Positions 1 to 9,413 are shown, counted from the stretch's first letter. The stretch is DNA of 64,000 nt from UBA5399 sp964592125 (GCA_964592125.1 CAZQBV010000002.1:10380-74379), one strand, 5' to 3'. Program-made: numbers and translations. Notes: generated from the sequence alone by a model not told the origin.

Positions 1-980
1 ACCTTCTTTTCGCGGAAACGCTCCACCAGCCCATCTATCAGCGGAATCACTTCCGAATGATCCCCCGAGGAAAGAGAGCAGAGCGAAATTTCCTCGTAAC
101 CGGTGGCATCAATCACCGTTTGCGCGTGGCTCATCACCTTTTCGGCACTGCGCTCCCGCAGTGGGCGGGTATAGTAGCCCGCTTGGCAAAACCTGCAACC
201 ATTGGGGCAACCACGCATAATTTCCAACACACAGCGGTCGTGTACCGTGTTGATATAGGGCAGCACAGGTCTGGTAAGGGTAGGCGCATTTTCAAAGTCT
301 GTCACAAAGCGCCGCCTTATTTTTTGGGGCGCACCCTCATTTGCATGAATAGATGCAACCGTACCATCTGAATTGTATTCCACTTCATATAGCGAGGGCA
401 CATATACCCCCTCTATCCTCGCGGCAGCCGCTAAAAAAACCTCTCTATTCATACCGCCCTGTTTGTGCTGCCTATATAGCTTGCACAGCTCTACAGTTAC
501 TTCCTCGCCTTCGCCAATGACAAACAGATCAAAAAAATCTGCCAGTGGCTCGGGGTTTACTGTGCAGGCCCCTCCCCCCAGAACAATGGGGTCATTTTCT
601 GTTCGCCGATTTGCCAGTAGGGGAATGCCTGCCAAATCCAGCATAGCCAGCACATTGGAATAACACATTTCATAAGAAAGATTGAACCCCACCATGTCAA
701 ATTCACGTAGTGGCATTTGTGTTTCCAGCGAACACAGCACTTGCTCTGCCTCGCGCATTTCCCGTATCATATCCACCCAGGGGCAAAACGCGCGTTGGGC
801 ATACACACCCTCCATGCTATTTAGCACTTCGTATAGTATGCCAATGCCCAAGTGGCTCATGCCCACTTCGTATACATCGGGAAAGCATAGCGCAAAATTC
901 AGCTGAGGGTCTTTTTTTACAATGCTGTTCAGTTCGCCGCCGGTATAGCGTGCGGGTTTTTCCACTTTATCTAAAATCAT
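1..980 (-). CDS. B12-binding-type radical SAM protein, TIGR03960 family (partial)
   Basis: Only the N-terminal ~326 residues are in the window; the gene runs off the left edge. The start is the ATG at 980, giving MILDKVEKPARYTGGELNS. Residues ~30-130 look like the B12-binding-like Rossmann region of this family (FPDVYEVGMSHLGIGILYE). Near the edge lies the radical SAM cluster-binding motif CPNGCRFC (C-x3-C-x2-C), followed by QAGYYTRPLRER. The family normally sits between rodA and a DUF2344 gene plus ribonuclease G in Clostridia, matching the position here just downstream of rodA. The reaction is not established for the family, so no substrate is proposed. Confidence 0.88.
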   Translation of the reverse strand, partial: MILDKVEKPARYTGGELNSIVKKDPQLNFALCFPDVYEVGMSHLGIGILYEVLNSMEGVYAQRAFCPWVDMIREMREAEQVLCSLETQMPLREFDMVGFNLSYEMCYSNVLAMLDLAGIPLLANRRTENDPIVLGGGACTVNPEPLADFFDLFVIGEGEEVTVELCKLYRQHKQGGMNREVFLAAAARIEGVYVPSLYEVEYNSDGTVASIHANEGAPQKIRRRFVTDFENAPTLTRPVLPYINTVHDRCVLEIMRGCPNGCRFCQAGYYTRPLRERSAEKVMSHAQTVIDATGYEEISLCSLSSGDHSEVIPLIDGLVERFREKK

Positions 981-1024
981 TTGTTTATCATATTCTTTCT
1001 GTTGTGTGTTATTTTTCTATCTTT

Positions 1025-2197
1025 CTAGCCAATTGGCCAGCGCGTGCGGCGCATATCTACACTTAGCACAATACCATAGGCTATCATATTTGTCAGCATA
1101 TTGGAACCGCCATAGCTAAAGAAGGGCAACGGAATACCCGTTACAGGGAAAGCCCCCACGTTCATTCCAATATTCTCCACCACATGAAACAGGGTCATTG
1201 CCGCCACACCTATAATAATATACGCGCCAAAATCATCCTTGGCACGCATGGCCAGCATAATGGTTCGCCCAATCAACACAAAGTACAGCAGCAGAACCAC
1301 CAAGCCACCTACCATACCAAACGTTTCCACCGTTGCGGCGAATATAAAATCGTTGTGCGTTTCCGGCACATAGCCAAGCTGAGAAAGCGCACCCGGCGAA
1401 AACAAGCCCTTGCCAAATATACCACCCGAGCCAATGGCCATCTTGGCCTGATTCACCTGCATCAGCGAATCGCTACTTTGGCTGGCCGGATCGAAAAATG
1501 CTTTCAATCGTGTTTGCTGGTATGCCTGAAAAAAATCTAAATTCCATACTAGCAACAGTGCTACCAGTGCAATGGCAAAAAGGATCAGAATGATTTTCCA
1601 ATGTGTTTTTGCCATAAACAGCATCATAATAAAGATAACAGCATACACCACCGCCGTGCCGAAGTCCGGCTGGGCAGCAATGAGGCCAAAGGGCAGCAAA
1701 AAGCGCCACAGTGCGGGAATGATATCCCTAAATTTTGTAATGCCCTCCTCGTGTCCTTCCGTTTTTATAGCCAGTACCTTGGCCAGTGCCAATATCACGC
1801 CAATTTTAGCAAATTCCGCAGGTTGTAGGCCAAAGCTGCCCACCATAAACCAGCCGGTTGCGCCCTTGTTGGTAGAGCCAAAAATCAGCACCAGTACCAG
1901 AAAAAGAATGCAGCCCCAGTAAATGTATTCTGTGATTTTTTGTATTACAGTATAGTCCACCAGCATAATAAAGAAAATCGCAACACAGCCAATTGCAAAG
2001 AACAGCACTTGGCGCAGGGCAAAGCTAAGATCTAAGTTCGCCAATGTGCCAGCAATACCTTGTTCATCGCCAGTGAATGGATCTGCTGTTGCATTTATCA
2101 TAGATAGCAATCCAAAGCCAACCAACAGGCAGATTACCGCCACAAGGAACCAGTCCACATACTTCCACATATGTTTATTTAGTAGTTTGGGTTTCAT
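1025..2197 (-). CDS. rodA: Rod-shape peptidoglycan glycosyltransferase RodA
   Basis: SEDS-family (FtsW/RodA/SpoVE) polytopic membrane protein that polymerises glycan strands for lateral wall growth, working with a class B PBP (the PBP2 at 4469-7042). About ten hydrophobic helices are visible. The C-terminal family signature GIPLPFFSYGGSNML and the loop FGKGLFSPGALSQLGYVPE are present. The ATG at 2197 is preceded by AAAGGAGACAA; an in-frame GTG 15 bases upstream would place this ribosome-binding site inside the coding region, so 2197 is preferred (390 aa, usual length). It lies downstream of minE in a wall/septum cluster. Confidence 0.93.
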   Translation of the reverse strand: MKPKLLNKHMWKYVDWFLVAVICLLVGFGLLSMINATADPFTGDEQGIAGTLANLDLSFALRQVLFFAIGCVAIFFIMLVDYTVIQKITEYIYWGCILFLVLVLIFGSTNKGATGWFMVGSFGLQPAEFAKIGVILALAKVLAIKTEGHEEGITKFRDIIPALWRFLLPFGLIAAQPDFGTAVVYAVIFIMMLFMAKTHWKIILILFAIALVALLLVWNLDFFQAYQQTRLKAFFDPASQSSDSLMQVNQAKMAIGSGGIFGKGLFSPGALSQLGYVPETHNDFIFAATVETFGMVGGLVVLLLYFVLIGRTIMLAMRAKDDFGAYIIIGVAAMTLFHVVENIGMNVGAFPVTGIPLPFFSYGGSNMLTNMIAYGIVLSVDMRRTRWPIG

Positions 2198-2350
2198 TTG
2201 TCTCCTTTGCACTCATTCAGTTAAATTAGCCGCGCTTGGCACTGTGCCTGCGTCTCCCCCATTCGTTCGTACAAAAAAGGGCTGCCCACGCCAATGGAAG
2301 CGCAACTTTTTACACTTCCCTGAAACAACCCCTCATTTCGGAAACCATAC

Positions 2351-2638
2351 TTATTTTCCAGTATTTTTCACCATTTGCTTTATTTTTTTTATGGGAATGT
2401 TTGCAACCAATTGTGAAGAAATACCATTTTCTTCTCCTTGCACATTCTTGAAATCCATTTCAAATTCCCGTTCATCTATTTCCACATATTTAGAGATCAC
2501 TTTCATAATGTCACGCTTCATCATCTCTATCATGTCATCGTTCTTGGTAGTGCCTGCTCTGTCGTATATCAATACCAGCTTCAGGCGGTCTTTTGCCACC
2601 TGACTGCTTTTTTTCTTTTTTCCAAACAACCAACCCAT
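2351..2638 (-). CDS. minE: Cell division topological specificity factor MinE
   Basis: 95-aa MinE. It stimulates MinD ATPase and strips MinCD from midcell membrane. The N-terminal short hydrophobic/basic stretch GWLFGKKKK fits the membrane-targeting sequence. The anti-MinCD segment KDRLKLVLIYDR follows and the C-terminal topological-specificity domain fills residues ~35-90. It follows minD by 22 bases and is presumably cotranscribed. MinE (rather than DivIVA/MinJ alone) implies an oscillating-type Min system, as in many Clostridia. Confidence 0.93.
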   Translation of the reverse strand: MGWLFGKKKKSSQVAKDRLKLVLIYDRAGTTKNDDMIEMMKRDIMKVISKYVEIDEREFEMDFKNVQGEENGISSQLVANIPIKKIKQMVKNTGK

Positions 2639-2660
2639 TGCTTTGAACCCTCTCTTTCCT

Positions 2661-3452
2661 CTATTTGGAGAACAGCTTTTTCAATTTGCTAAAAAAGCTG
2701 GTGCCCTGATCCAGGTTCATCATGGGAACGTCTTCGCCCATTATTCTTTTAGTTACATTGCGATATGCCTTGCCCGAAAGCGAAGTATCATCCGTAACCA
2801 CTGGTTCACCCAAATTGGAGGATCGGAAAATTTTCTCGTCTTCAGGTATTACACCAATTAAGTCAATACCCAATATTTCCAGCGTATCATCTATAGCCAA
2901 CATATCGCCCTTCTTCACCAGCTCTGGGCGCAGCCTGTTAATCAGTAGGCGAACATCCTCTATGCCGTTGGAGGACAGCAGGCCAATAATTCTATCTGCA
3001 TCCCGTACAGAGGATACCTCCGGCACTGTGACCACAATTGCCGATTTTGCACCCGCCACAGCATTTTTAAACCCACGCTCTATTCCAGCCGGGCAATCTA
3101 TTAGTACGTAGTCAAATTCTTCTTCCAGCTCTTGCACCAGAGTTACCATTTGCTCTGGCGAAACTGCCATTTTGTTGCGTGTTTGCGCCGCCGGCAGCAA
3201 GTACAGCCCGTCGTAGCGTTTGTCCCGAATCAATGCCTGCTTCAGTTTGCAGGTTTTTTCCACCACATCCACCAAATCGTAAACAATTCTGTTTTCCAGC
3301 CCCAACACCACGTCCAAATTCCGCAGCCCAATATCCGTATCCACCAGCACCACTTTTTTACCCGCCATGGCTAGGCCTGTACCCAAATTTGCTGTAGATG
3401 TGGTTTTTCCCACACCACCTTTGCCAGATGTAATTACAATCACGTTTTCCAT
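2661..3452 (-). CDS. minD: Septum site-determining ATPase MinD
   Basis: 263-aa ParA/MinD-type ATPase. The deviant Walker A motif GKGGVGKTT lies at residues ~10-18, Walker A' at VLVDTDIGLRNLD, and Walker B at YVLIDCPAG. The last ~12 residues, FFSKLKKLFSK, form the basic amphipathic membrane-targeting helix. ATP-bound MinD recruits MinC to the membrane. The start is the ATG at 3452 with GAGGAG five bases upstream. The order minC-minD-minE is conserved here. Confidence 0.96.
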   Translation of the reverse strand: MENVIVITSGKGGVGKTTSTANLGTGLAMAGKKVVLVDTDIGLRNLDVVLGLENRIVYDLVDVVEKTCKLKQALIRDKRYDGLYLLPAAQTRNKMAVSPEQMVTLVQELEEEFDYVLIDCPAGIERGFKNAVAGAKSAIVVTVPEVSSVRDADRIIGLLSSNGIEDVRLLINRLRPELVKKGDMLAIDDTLEILGIDLIGVIPEDEKIFRSSNLGEPVVTDDTSLSGKAYRNVTKRIMGEDVPMMNLDQGTSFFSKLKKLFSK

Positions 3453-3584
3453 AGATACTCCTCACCCTGTGCCAAGCATTGGCACATCCTTGCCTACCAA
3501 ATTCCCATACATTCTTTTTTGTAAACAATTCCCCTAGTTTGCACAAAACACAAACTGTACTTTACTTCCCCCCGGCACACTGCA

Positions 3585-4280
3585 TTATCTTGCCGTTATG
3601 GGGCGAATGACCACTTTGCCGCCAATCAATTCCGCCACTTCCGCCTGCCCTGAATCCTCGCCAGTGTTGGGGAAGGTAACCACTCTGCCGGAAATACGAA
3701 GTTGCTTGGGATACATGTGGATGGCGGCCACACACACATCTTTTCTGCCAGAACAACCTGCATGTGCCAAGCCTCTCAGCTTTCCAAACACGGCAATGCT
3801 GCCCCCCGCAATCACTTCCGCACCCGGGTTTACATCCCCAATAATTACAATATCGCCTTCACTTTCTATCCGTTGGCCACTGCGCACTGTGCTGTTTATA
3901 AATACCGACTGCGCATCAAAATACGCATTGGATACCAGCTCCACTTCCAGTTGATCGTTTTCCTGCGGTTTTTGCTTGGCAGGCAACTTCCCCGCAGATT
4001 CTATGCTAAGTTCCACCTCTCGTAAAAGGTCTGCCTCGTCGCCATACATCACATCGCTTATGCCATAATCCATAGCAAACACACGCTTAATTTCCTTGCG
4101 CTGCGCTTCAGACAAGGATTTGCCGCGAATGACCACCTTGGTTTGGCTTCCATTGAAAAAGCGCTTATTGCTTTCCAGCTTTTCCAACAATTCTGTTCTC
4201 AACATTGGATATGTCGATTTTTCACTCAGCTTTATTTCAAGGCCATTCTCTTTCCCCTTGATTGTTACATTGCTCTGCAA
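3585..4280 (-). CDS. minC: Septum formation inhibitor MinC
   Basis: Inhibitor of FtsZ assembly recruited by MinD. The N-terminal domain (to ~100) is poorly conserved as usual. The C-terminal beta-helix is clear (VFINSTVRSGQRIESEGDIV, DVNPGAEVIAGGSI, VFGKLRGLAHAG). I choose TTG at 4280 because an ideal GGAGG (complement of 4288-4292) sits seven bases before it. An upstream ATG at 4325 in the same frame has no ribosome-binding site, and using it would bury the GGAGG. Product 231 aa, normal for the family. First gene of minCDE-rodA. Confidence 0.92.
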   Translation of the reverse strand: MQSNVTIKGKENGLEIKLSEKSTYPMLRTELLEKLESNKRFFNGSQTKVVIRGKSLSEAQRKEIKRVFAMDYGISDVMYGDEADLLREVELSIESAGKLPAKQKPQENDQLEVELVSNAYFDAQSVFINSTVRSGQRIESEGDIVIIGDVNPGAEVIAGGSIAVFGKLRGLAHAGCSGRKDVCVAAIHMYPKQLRISGRVVTFPNTGEDSGQAEVAELIGGKVVIRPITAR

Positions 4281-4468
4281 TTGCTTTCCTCCAACCCCAT
4301 TGCGCATATCCGCGCAGATAAACACCTATATATTATACAAGATTTCAGTTGCCTTAGCAAGCAGACAGGTTTTTACAAACAGCCACGTCCCATTGCATTC
4401 ATATTCACAGGCAAAGCATCCACGCTTTTTTACTTTAAAATAGCTATTCCAAGCGGTTTTTCTGGCAA

Positions 4469-7042
4469 TTATTCCGTGGCACTCACCGGTTCTTCCGGTT
4501 TTGTGGCAGTGGGCAACGCCGACTCTGGTGCCACATTTTCTTTCAATAGCGAGTTTGCTGTGGGCACTACGCTGGATGGCTGTGCCATTTTACCATCTAG
4601 GTAGTATTCTATAATATCTTTTACGGTATCTATGGCATAGTTGCCGCCCTTACCGTTGGGAATGTACGACACCACCGCAATTTCAGGGTCATCAAAGGGG
4701 GCAAACGCTACGAACCATGCGTTGTTTTCCAGATCAACATCTTCAGACACTTTACCCGTGCCCGTTTTTCCACCTATTACATCCTTGTACTTCCACTCTT
4801 TAAAATCCTTGCTTGCCGTACTACCGCGATCCTCTGCCGAAACCACTTCCTTCATGCCCTGTTTGATCAGGTCAAAATATTCCTGCGGCGCGTCTATTTT
4901 GCTCCAAAGCTCTGGCTCTATATCCTTTACCACATTGCCGTTGGCATCCACAATGCTATCCACAATGTGCGCATCGTATACATAGCCTCCATTTACCAAT
5001 GCAGAGATATAGCGCGCCACAGCGATAGGCGTAACAGCTGTTATATCCGTTCCGATTCCGGTCAATACAGTTCGTGTAGTGCTCCACATCAAATATTGCA
5101 AAGACACATTGATGTCACTATCCCAACCATTTTTCTTTGCAATGGTCTCTGGTATTTCCATTTTCTCGGAAAGAATGGCACGAATTTCCGGCCCCAACGC
5201 ACGCTTGTTCAACGAAACAAGCTCCACCAGCGCATCCGCCGTTTCGTCCAGCAGCTTTTTGTCGTACTGCACATTACGTTCCTCACCATAGTTTTTCAAA
5301 TATCCGGCAATTTGGTTTCGCACCATTTTGGGGTGGTCTGTTTTTTGCTCTCCAATCGGCTTTTCCGGGTCATACAGTACACTCTGGTTTCCCACCTGTC
5401 CGGTTTGCTCACCGGTTAGTTCTATATTTGTTTTGGTCATTAGGCCAAATCGGTCGCTCCAGTCCACCAGTTTATCTATTCCCACACGATTGGCTACCTC
5501 GAAAAAAAAGTAGTTACAACTTCGAGCCAACGCAGCCGTAAGCGTTTGGTCGTTCTGATGGTCGTGATAGGTGTCGGGGTATGCCCAGCAAGCAGGTATA
5601 CGGCCGGTATAGCCTTCCGCCACACCCTTTATATATTCTCCCTCATCATTGATAATCGTATCCTTTGTAATTGCACCTTCCATTAGTCCTGCCATTGCCG
5701 TTACCATTTTGAAGATGGAGCCGGGAATGCCTTTGCTGGCAATGGCTTTGTTGAACAGTGGAGAGGCAGGATCCGTGCTAAGCGCTTCAAAATCCGCAGT
5801 GGAAATCCCCCCCTCAAACAGGTTGATATCGTAGCTTGGGTAGCTGGCCATGGCCAACACTTCACCCGTTTTCACATTCATCACAACCGCCGCGCCAGAT
5901 TTTGCAAGGTTCATTTTGTCCAGCGTTGTCTCGCCCTTACGCTTTTGCAATGATTTTTTTTCATCATACTTTTGAGGGTTTTCATAGTAGGTATCCAGCT
6001 GAATCTGGTACACTTTTTTCACGTTTTTTTCCAGCGCTTTTTCCAGCGCCATCTGCAAATCCAAATTGATGGTAAGCATAACATTGTCGCCTGCAGTGGG
6101 CGGCGTGTAGGAAAGCTCTTGAATGATTTTCCCGCGGCTGTTTACCTCCACCTCTCGACTGCCCTGACGCTCTTTAGAGTTTCCGGTAAGAAAGACCTCC
6201 TGCGTGTTCTCTATTCCGGTAATGCCTATTTTATCATCTTGCGAATATCCCTTTTGTGCCATATCTGCCACAACGGTTGCATCCACCATTTTACCCATAT
6301 AGCCAACTATGTGCGCCGCCACATCATCTTTGGGGTACACCCGGGTAGAGCTTTCCGCAATGCCAATGCCATCCAAATTGACCGAGTTTGCCTCTACAAT
6401 AGCAACCGTTTCCATCGGCACATTTTTAGCAATTACTATGGGCACATATGCACGAAAGCTGGAAAGCTGCACCTCCTGCCAAATGGAAAGCAACGGGCGT
6501 GCCTGCTCGTATGTGTATTCTTCGGGAATACGGTACCGATTGCGCAAATCTCTGTATATCACATCTATAGCAGCTTCGCTATTCACAAACATATTGGAAC
6601 GCCAATTCGCCTCACGCTCCGCCACTTCTTCGGGAAATTCTGCTGCATTTAGTCCAAAATCAAAAGCAAAAGAACCATCGTCCTTTCGAACAATGGAAAA
6701 TGAATCTATCACCGTGCCATCATTTTCTTCTATCATTTGAATCGCCTGAATGAGGATATCGGTGTAGTATGCCCTGTCTGTGGTGGTATTCTTGGATGGA
6801 TCGCGTGTAAACTCTACATTGTAGCTGCTTTGGTCATAGGCCAGCGGTATGCCTGTGTTGTCCAATATTTGCCCACGCGAACCCTTTAATGTAAGCTTTC
6901 TCACTGTGCGGTCTTCCGATTGTGTGGTAAGTGTATCGCTTTGTGCCATTGTTAGGTTAACCAGTTGCACACCTACAATCACAAACACAAACGCAATGAT
7001 AACAAAGCAAGCAATAAATCTTGTTCTTAATTTTTTTAACAT
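4469..7042 (-). CDS. mrdA: Penicillin-binding protein 2-type transpeptidase (elongation class B PBP)
   Basis: Class B PBP that cross-links peptidoglycan, partner of RodA. A single N-terminal membrane anchor spans residues ~9-31. The dimerisation domain follows (LKGSRGQILDNTGIPLA). The transpeptidase motifs are SIFK (around residue 436), SCN and KTGTGK (around 757). At 857 aa it is longer than proteobacterial PBP2 (~630). Much of the excess is an insertion of roughly 100 residues between SCN and KTG (DHPKMVRNQIAGYLKNYGEE through EIPETIAKKNGW). A Pro/Ala/Thr-rich tail follows the catalytic domain. ATG at 7042 has AGAGG upstream; mreD ends nine bases before it. Confidence 0.92.
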   Translation of the reverse strand: MLKKLRTRFIACFVIIAFVFVIVGVQLVNLTMAQSDTLTTQSEDRTVRKLTLKGSRGQILDNTGIPLAYDQSSYNVEFTRDPSKNTTTDRAYYTDILIQAIQMIEENDGTVIDSFSIVRKDDGSFAFDFGLNAAEFPEEVAEREANWRSNMFVNSEAAIDVIYRDLRNRYRIPEEYTYEQARPLLSIWQEVQLSSFRAYVPIVIAKNVPMETVAIVEANSVNLDGIGIAESSTRVYPKDDVAAHIVGYMGKMVDATVVADMAQKGYSQDDKIGITGIENTQEVFLTGNSKERQGSREVEVNSRGKIIQELSYTPPTAGDNVMLTINLDLQMALEKALEKNVKKVYQIQLDTYYENPQKYDEKKSLQKRKGETTLDKMNLAKSGAAVVMNVKTGEVLAMASYPSYDINLFEGGISTADFEALSTDPASPLFNKAIASKGIPGSIFKMVTAMAGLMEGAITKDTIINDEGEYIKGVAEGYTGRIPACWAYPDTYHDHQNDQTLTAALARSCNYFFFEVANRVGIDKLVDWSDRFGLMTKTNIELTGEQTGQVGNQSVLYDPEKPIGEQKTDHPKMVRNQIAGYLKNYGEERNVQYDKKLLDETADALVELVSLNKRALGPEIRAILSEKMEIPETIAKKNGWDSDINVSLQYLMWSTTRTVLTGIGTDITAVTPIAVARYISALVNGGYVYDAHIVDSIVDANGNVVKDIEPELWSKIDAPQEYFDLIKQGMKEVVSAEDRGSTASKDFKEWKYKDVIGGKTGTGKVSEDVDLENNAWFVAFAPFDDPEIAVVSYIPNGKGGNYAIDTVKDIIEYYLDGKMAQPSSVVPTANSLLKENVAPESALPTATKPEEPVSATE

Positions 7043-7051
7043 CTGTTACCT

Positions 7052-7570
7052 CTAAAGTTCATCCATACTGCGCCCACGGCGCGGCTTCATCCAGCTTACC
7101 CTAAACAATTGCAACATCAGCCAGTATGCCAACAGTAGTAGCACTCCCGACAACGCCGCTGCGGGCAAGATATAGCGTACCATCATCAGTGCTGTGTTGA
7201 AACGCCCCCCCAGAATATACACCAGTGTTCCCATTATGATCTCTTTTAAAAGATAACCCCCAGCTCCCGCCAAAAAGAGAGATAGTATATTAAAACGAAT
7301 TGTTTTCCGAAACAGCATCAGTACCGCTGCCGCCACCATAGTATAACTGAACGCATAAACGCCCAACACGGTAGAATACAAAATATCCATAAACAAACCG
7401 GCACATGCCGCAAACAGTATGGGCATTGTGGTTTTATCCACCAATGCAAGCGAAATAACCATTAGCAGAACAATGTCCACCTGAATCCCTGCAATGTTCA
7501 GCCCCGTTACAAAAGAGCCACTTAGCAATGTGCCGAATACTCCCATTAAGATGAGGACAAAATACCGCAT
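7052..7570 (-). CDS. mreD: Rod shape-determining membrane protein MreD
   Basis: 172-aa highly hydrophobic protein with five or six predicted helices, matching MreD (family ~160-180 aa), a membrane component of the elongasome. It lies between mreC (6-base gap) and the PBP2 gene. Starts at ATG with AGGAG nine bases before. Identity rests on hydropathy, length and gene order more than on sequence motifs. Confidence 0.87.
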   Translation of the reverse strand: MRYFVLILMGVFGTLLSGSFVTGLNIAGIQVDIVLLMVISLALVDKTTMPILFAACAGLFMDILYSTVLGVYAFSYTMVAAAVLMLFRKTIRFNILSLFLAGAGGYLLKEIIMGTLVYILGGRFNTALMMVRYILPAAALSGVLLLLAYWLMLQLFRVSWMKPRRGRSMDEL

Positions 7571-7576
7571 ATGCCT

Positions 7577-8497
7577 CTACTCCTGCCCGGTGGTATTGGT
7601 AGAAGTATCTTGCACTTCGTCATTCAATGGCTCGGCCACCGCCTGTTCATCTGCAATGCCCTGGCTTACCACCACAGAAGTATCCTCCGAGTGTACCACC
7701 ACCATCACTTCTTCCAAGCGGCGGAAGTCCACATTGGGCTTTATTTTGATTTTTGCCCCTCCTGTATCCGCATCCGTTTTCGCCACCTTACCTATTACCA
7801 ATCCTTTTGGAAAAAGATTGTCTAGACCGGAAGTAACAACAATATCACCCTCTACAATATCTGAATCCAAAGGTAAGTAGCTCATAGAAAGCATTGCCGA
7901 AAGTGCATCTGTTTCAATGGCACCTGCCGCCACGCCCACATCTCGTGTTCGCTCCATAATAGACGAAACCTTGCTTCGGCCATCTATAATTGCCATTACT
8001 TTGGACCAGTTCAGCCCCACTTCTTCCACCCGACCCACTAGGCCATCTGGAGTAATAACAGACATGTTTTCCTTTATGCCATCTTTACTGCCCAAATCTA
8101 TGGTAAATACTTGAAACCAATTGCCCGGTTCTTTTCCAATCACTTTTGCCATTTTCAGTTCCTGACTCTGATTGTTTTGTTTGTATTCCAAAGCGGCAGC
8201 TAGGCGCTGGTTTTCTGCAACCAACTCGTCATATTTCATCAGCTTTGTTTTGTATTCATTTACTTCACTGGTCAACTTCTCGTTTTCCGTTTGATACTCT
8301 GCACCCACACCGGAAAAGAAACCCACAATACCATCCGATACTTGATAAAAAAAGCGTTGCAGCGGCACAAAGGCACTGCCTGCCACCGTTGTCGGACGCG
8401 ACACAGTATTGGAAGAGGCGGTAGCCATCATTAAAAAAATCAATATAATTACAACAACAACTGTAATAACAAGTGGTTTATTCCTTAAAAAACCCAC
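7577..8497 (-). CDS. mreC: Rod shape-determining protein MreC
   Basis: 306-aa extracytoplasmic scaffold of the elongasome. N-terminal membrane anchor at residues ~8-26, a coiled coil (~65-110, rich in E/N/K/L), then the beta-barrel region typical of MreC (GKEPGNWFQVFTIDLGSKDG, GLVGRVEEVG, GDIVVTSGLDNLFPKGLVIG). Start is GTG at 8497 with GAGG five bases upstream. First gene of the mreC-mreD-PBP2-minCDE-rodA run. mreB, which often precedes mreC, is not here. Confidence 0.93.
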   Translation of the reverse strand: MGFLRNKPLVITVVVVIILIFLMMATASSNTVSRPTTVAGSAFVPLQRFFYQVSDGIVGFFSGVGAEYQTENEKLTSEVNEYKTKLMKYDELVAENQRLAAALEYKQNNQSQELKMAKVIGKEPGNWFQVFTIDLGSKDGIKENMSVITPDGLVGRVEEVGLNWSKVMAIIDGRSKVSSIMERTRDVGVAAGAIETDALSAMLSMSYLPLDSDIVEGDIVVTSGLDNLFPKGLVIGKVAKTDADTGGAKIKIKPNVDFRRLEEVMVVVHSEDTSVVVSQGIADEQAVAEPLNDEVQDTSTNTTGQE

Positions 8498-8598
8498 AAA
8501 TTCCTCGCCTTTCCTTTAGCCGGCACACCTACACACTGCGGTGCAACATACTATGCCGCAAAATGCCATTGCCCCTATTCTCCAAATATCTATACGGA

Positions 8599-8627
8599 AT
8601 TATATCATAAAACCAAGAAGTTTGTAG
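8599..8627 (-). promoter_or_regulatory. Possible mreC promoter (extended -10)
   Basis: On the minus strand TGATATAAT (complement of 8599-8607) is an extended -10 element about 100 bases before mreC. The hexamer 17 bases further upstream (CTACAA) is a poor -35, so recognition would depend on the extended -10. Confidence 0.45.
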
Positions 8628-8778
8628 CTTAAAAAATGAATTTTCTGTAACATATGGCAGTATATCGGCACTTCAACCTACAATAAATGCCTGTGTACAA
8701 GGCCTTGCAACAGGTATATCCAAATCATATTTTTCTGTGCTATACTATAGAATACATTACATAATTTGAGGTATTGTT

Positions 8779-9222
8779 GTGAAGAATACAATTCTTTTAT
8801 GCTTTTTGCTATTGCTGTGTTTCACACTTGCGGGTTGCGCCACCAGTGTCTCTCAACAGGAATACAGCACACTTCTTGCCGAGCGAGATGCACTGCAACT
8901 TCGGCTAACCGAAAAAATGGGCGAAGTGGAACAACAGGCCGATGCTTTGGCAGTGGCGCTGAACGAGAACAAGCAGCTAAAAGCCTCTTTGGCCATTGCG
9001 CAAGCTGCCGCAAAACCCACGCCCTCAGTTTCTGCAAATAAAGACAAAGAAACTGCGACTTCCGATTCTACAATTGTTTATGTAACTGGTTCTGGAACCA
9101 AGTATCATGTGGCAGATTGTCGGTTCATACAAAAAAACAAAAGTGAAATTACCCTTTCCAAAGCAATCGCGCAGGGCTATACCCCTTGTGGTTCTTGCAA
9201 TCCACCACAACCACCGCAATAA
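8779..9222 (+). CDS. Small lipoprotein with C-terminal His/Cys motif domain
   Basis: 147 aa starting at GTG with GAGGT seven bases upstream. A lipoprotein signal peptide ends at lipobox LAGC (Cys20). Residues ~28-75 form a charged, probably coiled-coil segment. A linker leads to the C-terminal module YVTGSGTKYHVADCRFIQ followed by GYTPCGSCNPP. This YHxxxCR...TPCxxCNP pattern is a widespread small module often appended to nucleases, ComEC-like and secreted proteins, and it probably binds a metal through His/Cys. No specific function is known to me. It converges on the FeoB-associated gene. Confidence 0.75.
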   Translation: MKNTILLCFLLLLCFTLAGCATSVSQQEYSTLLAERDALQLRLTEKMGEVEQQADALAVALNENKQLKASLAIAQAAAKPTPSVSANKDKETATSDSTIVYVTGSGTKYHVADCRFIQKNKSEITLSKAIAQGYTPCGSCNPPQPPQ

Positions 9223-9233
9223 AGATAGGCGCA

Positions 9234-9410
9234 TCATTTTTTCCCCAGGGGATCTTGCTTTGTTTTGGGGCATTTTTCCCAGTTGTGCCCACACTGTTTT
9301 GCCATGCTGCAACCCACGCAGCCGTGGCGCTTGTGTTCGCGCACAATATAACGAATGGCAAAGAACGCCGCCACTGCCACACCTATTATAATCAGAATTT
9401 CTACAATCAT
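9234..9410 (-). CDS. FeoB-associated Cys-rich membrane protein
   Basis: 58-aa product. One N-terminal helix (MIVEILIIIGVAVAAFFAIR) is followed by a basic, Cys-rich tail, RHGCVGCSMAKQC and GHNWEKC. This matches the small FeoB-associated Cys-rich family (FeoB_associated), usually encoded directly after feoB as here (three-base gap). Its role is unproven; it may act at the cytoplasmic exit of the iron channel. Only 11 bases separate its end from the convergent lipoprotein gene. Confidence 0.85.
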   Translation of the reverse strand: MIVEILIIIGVAVAAFFAIRYIVREHKRHGCVGCSMAKQCGHNWEKCPKTKQDPLGKK

Positions 9411-9413
9411 ATA

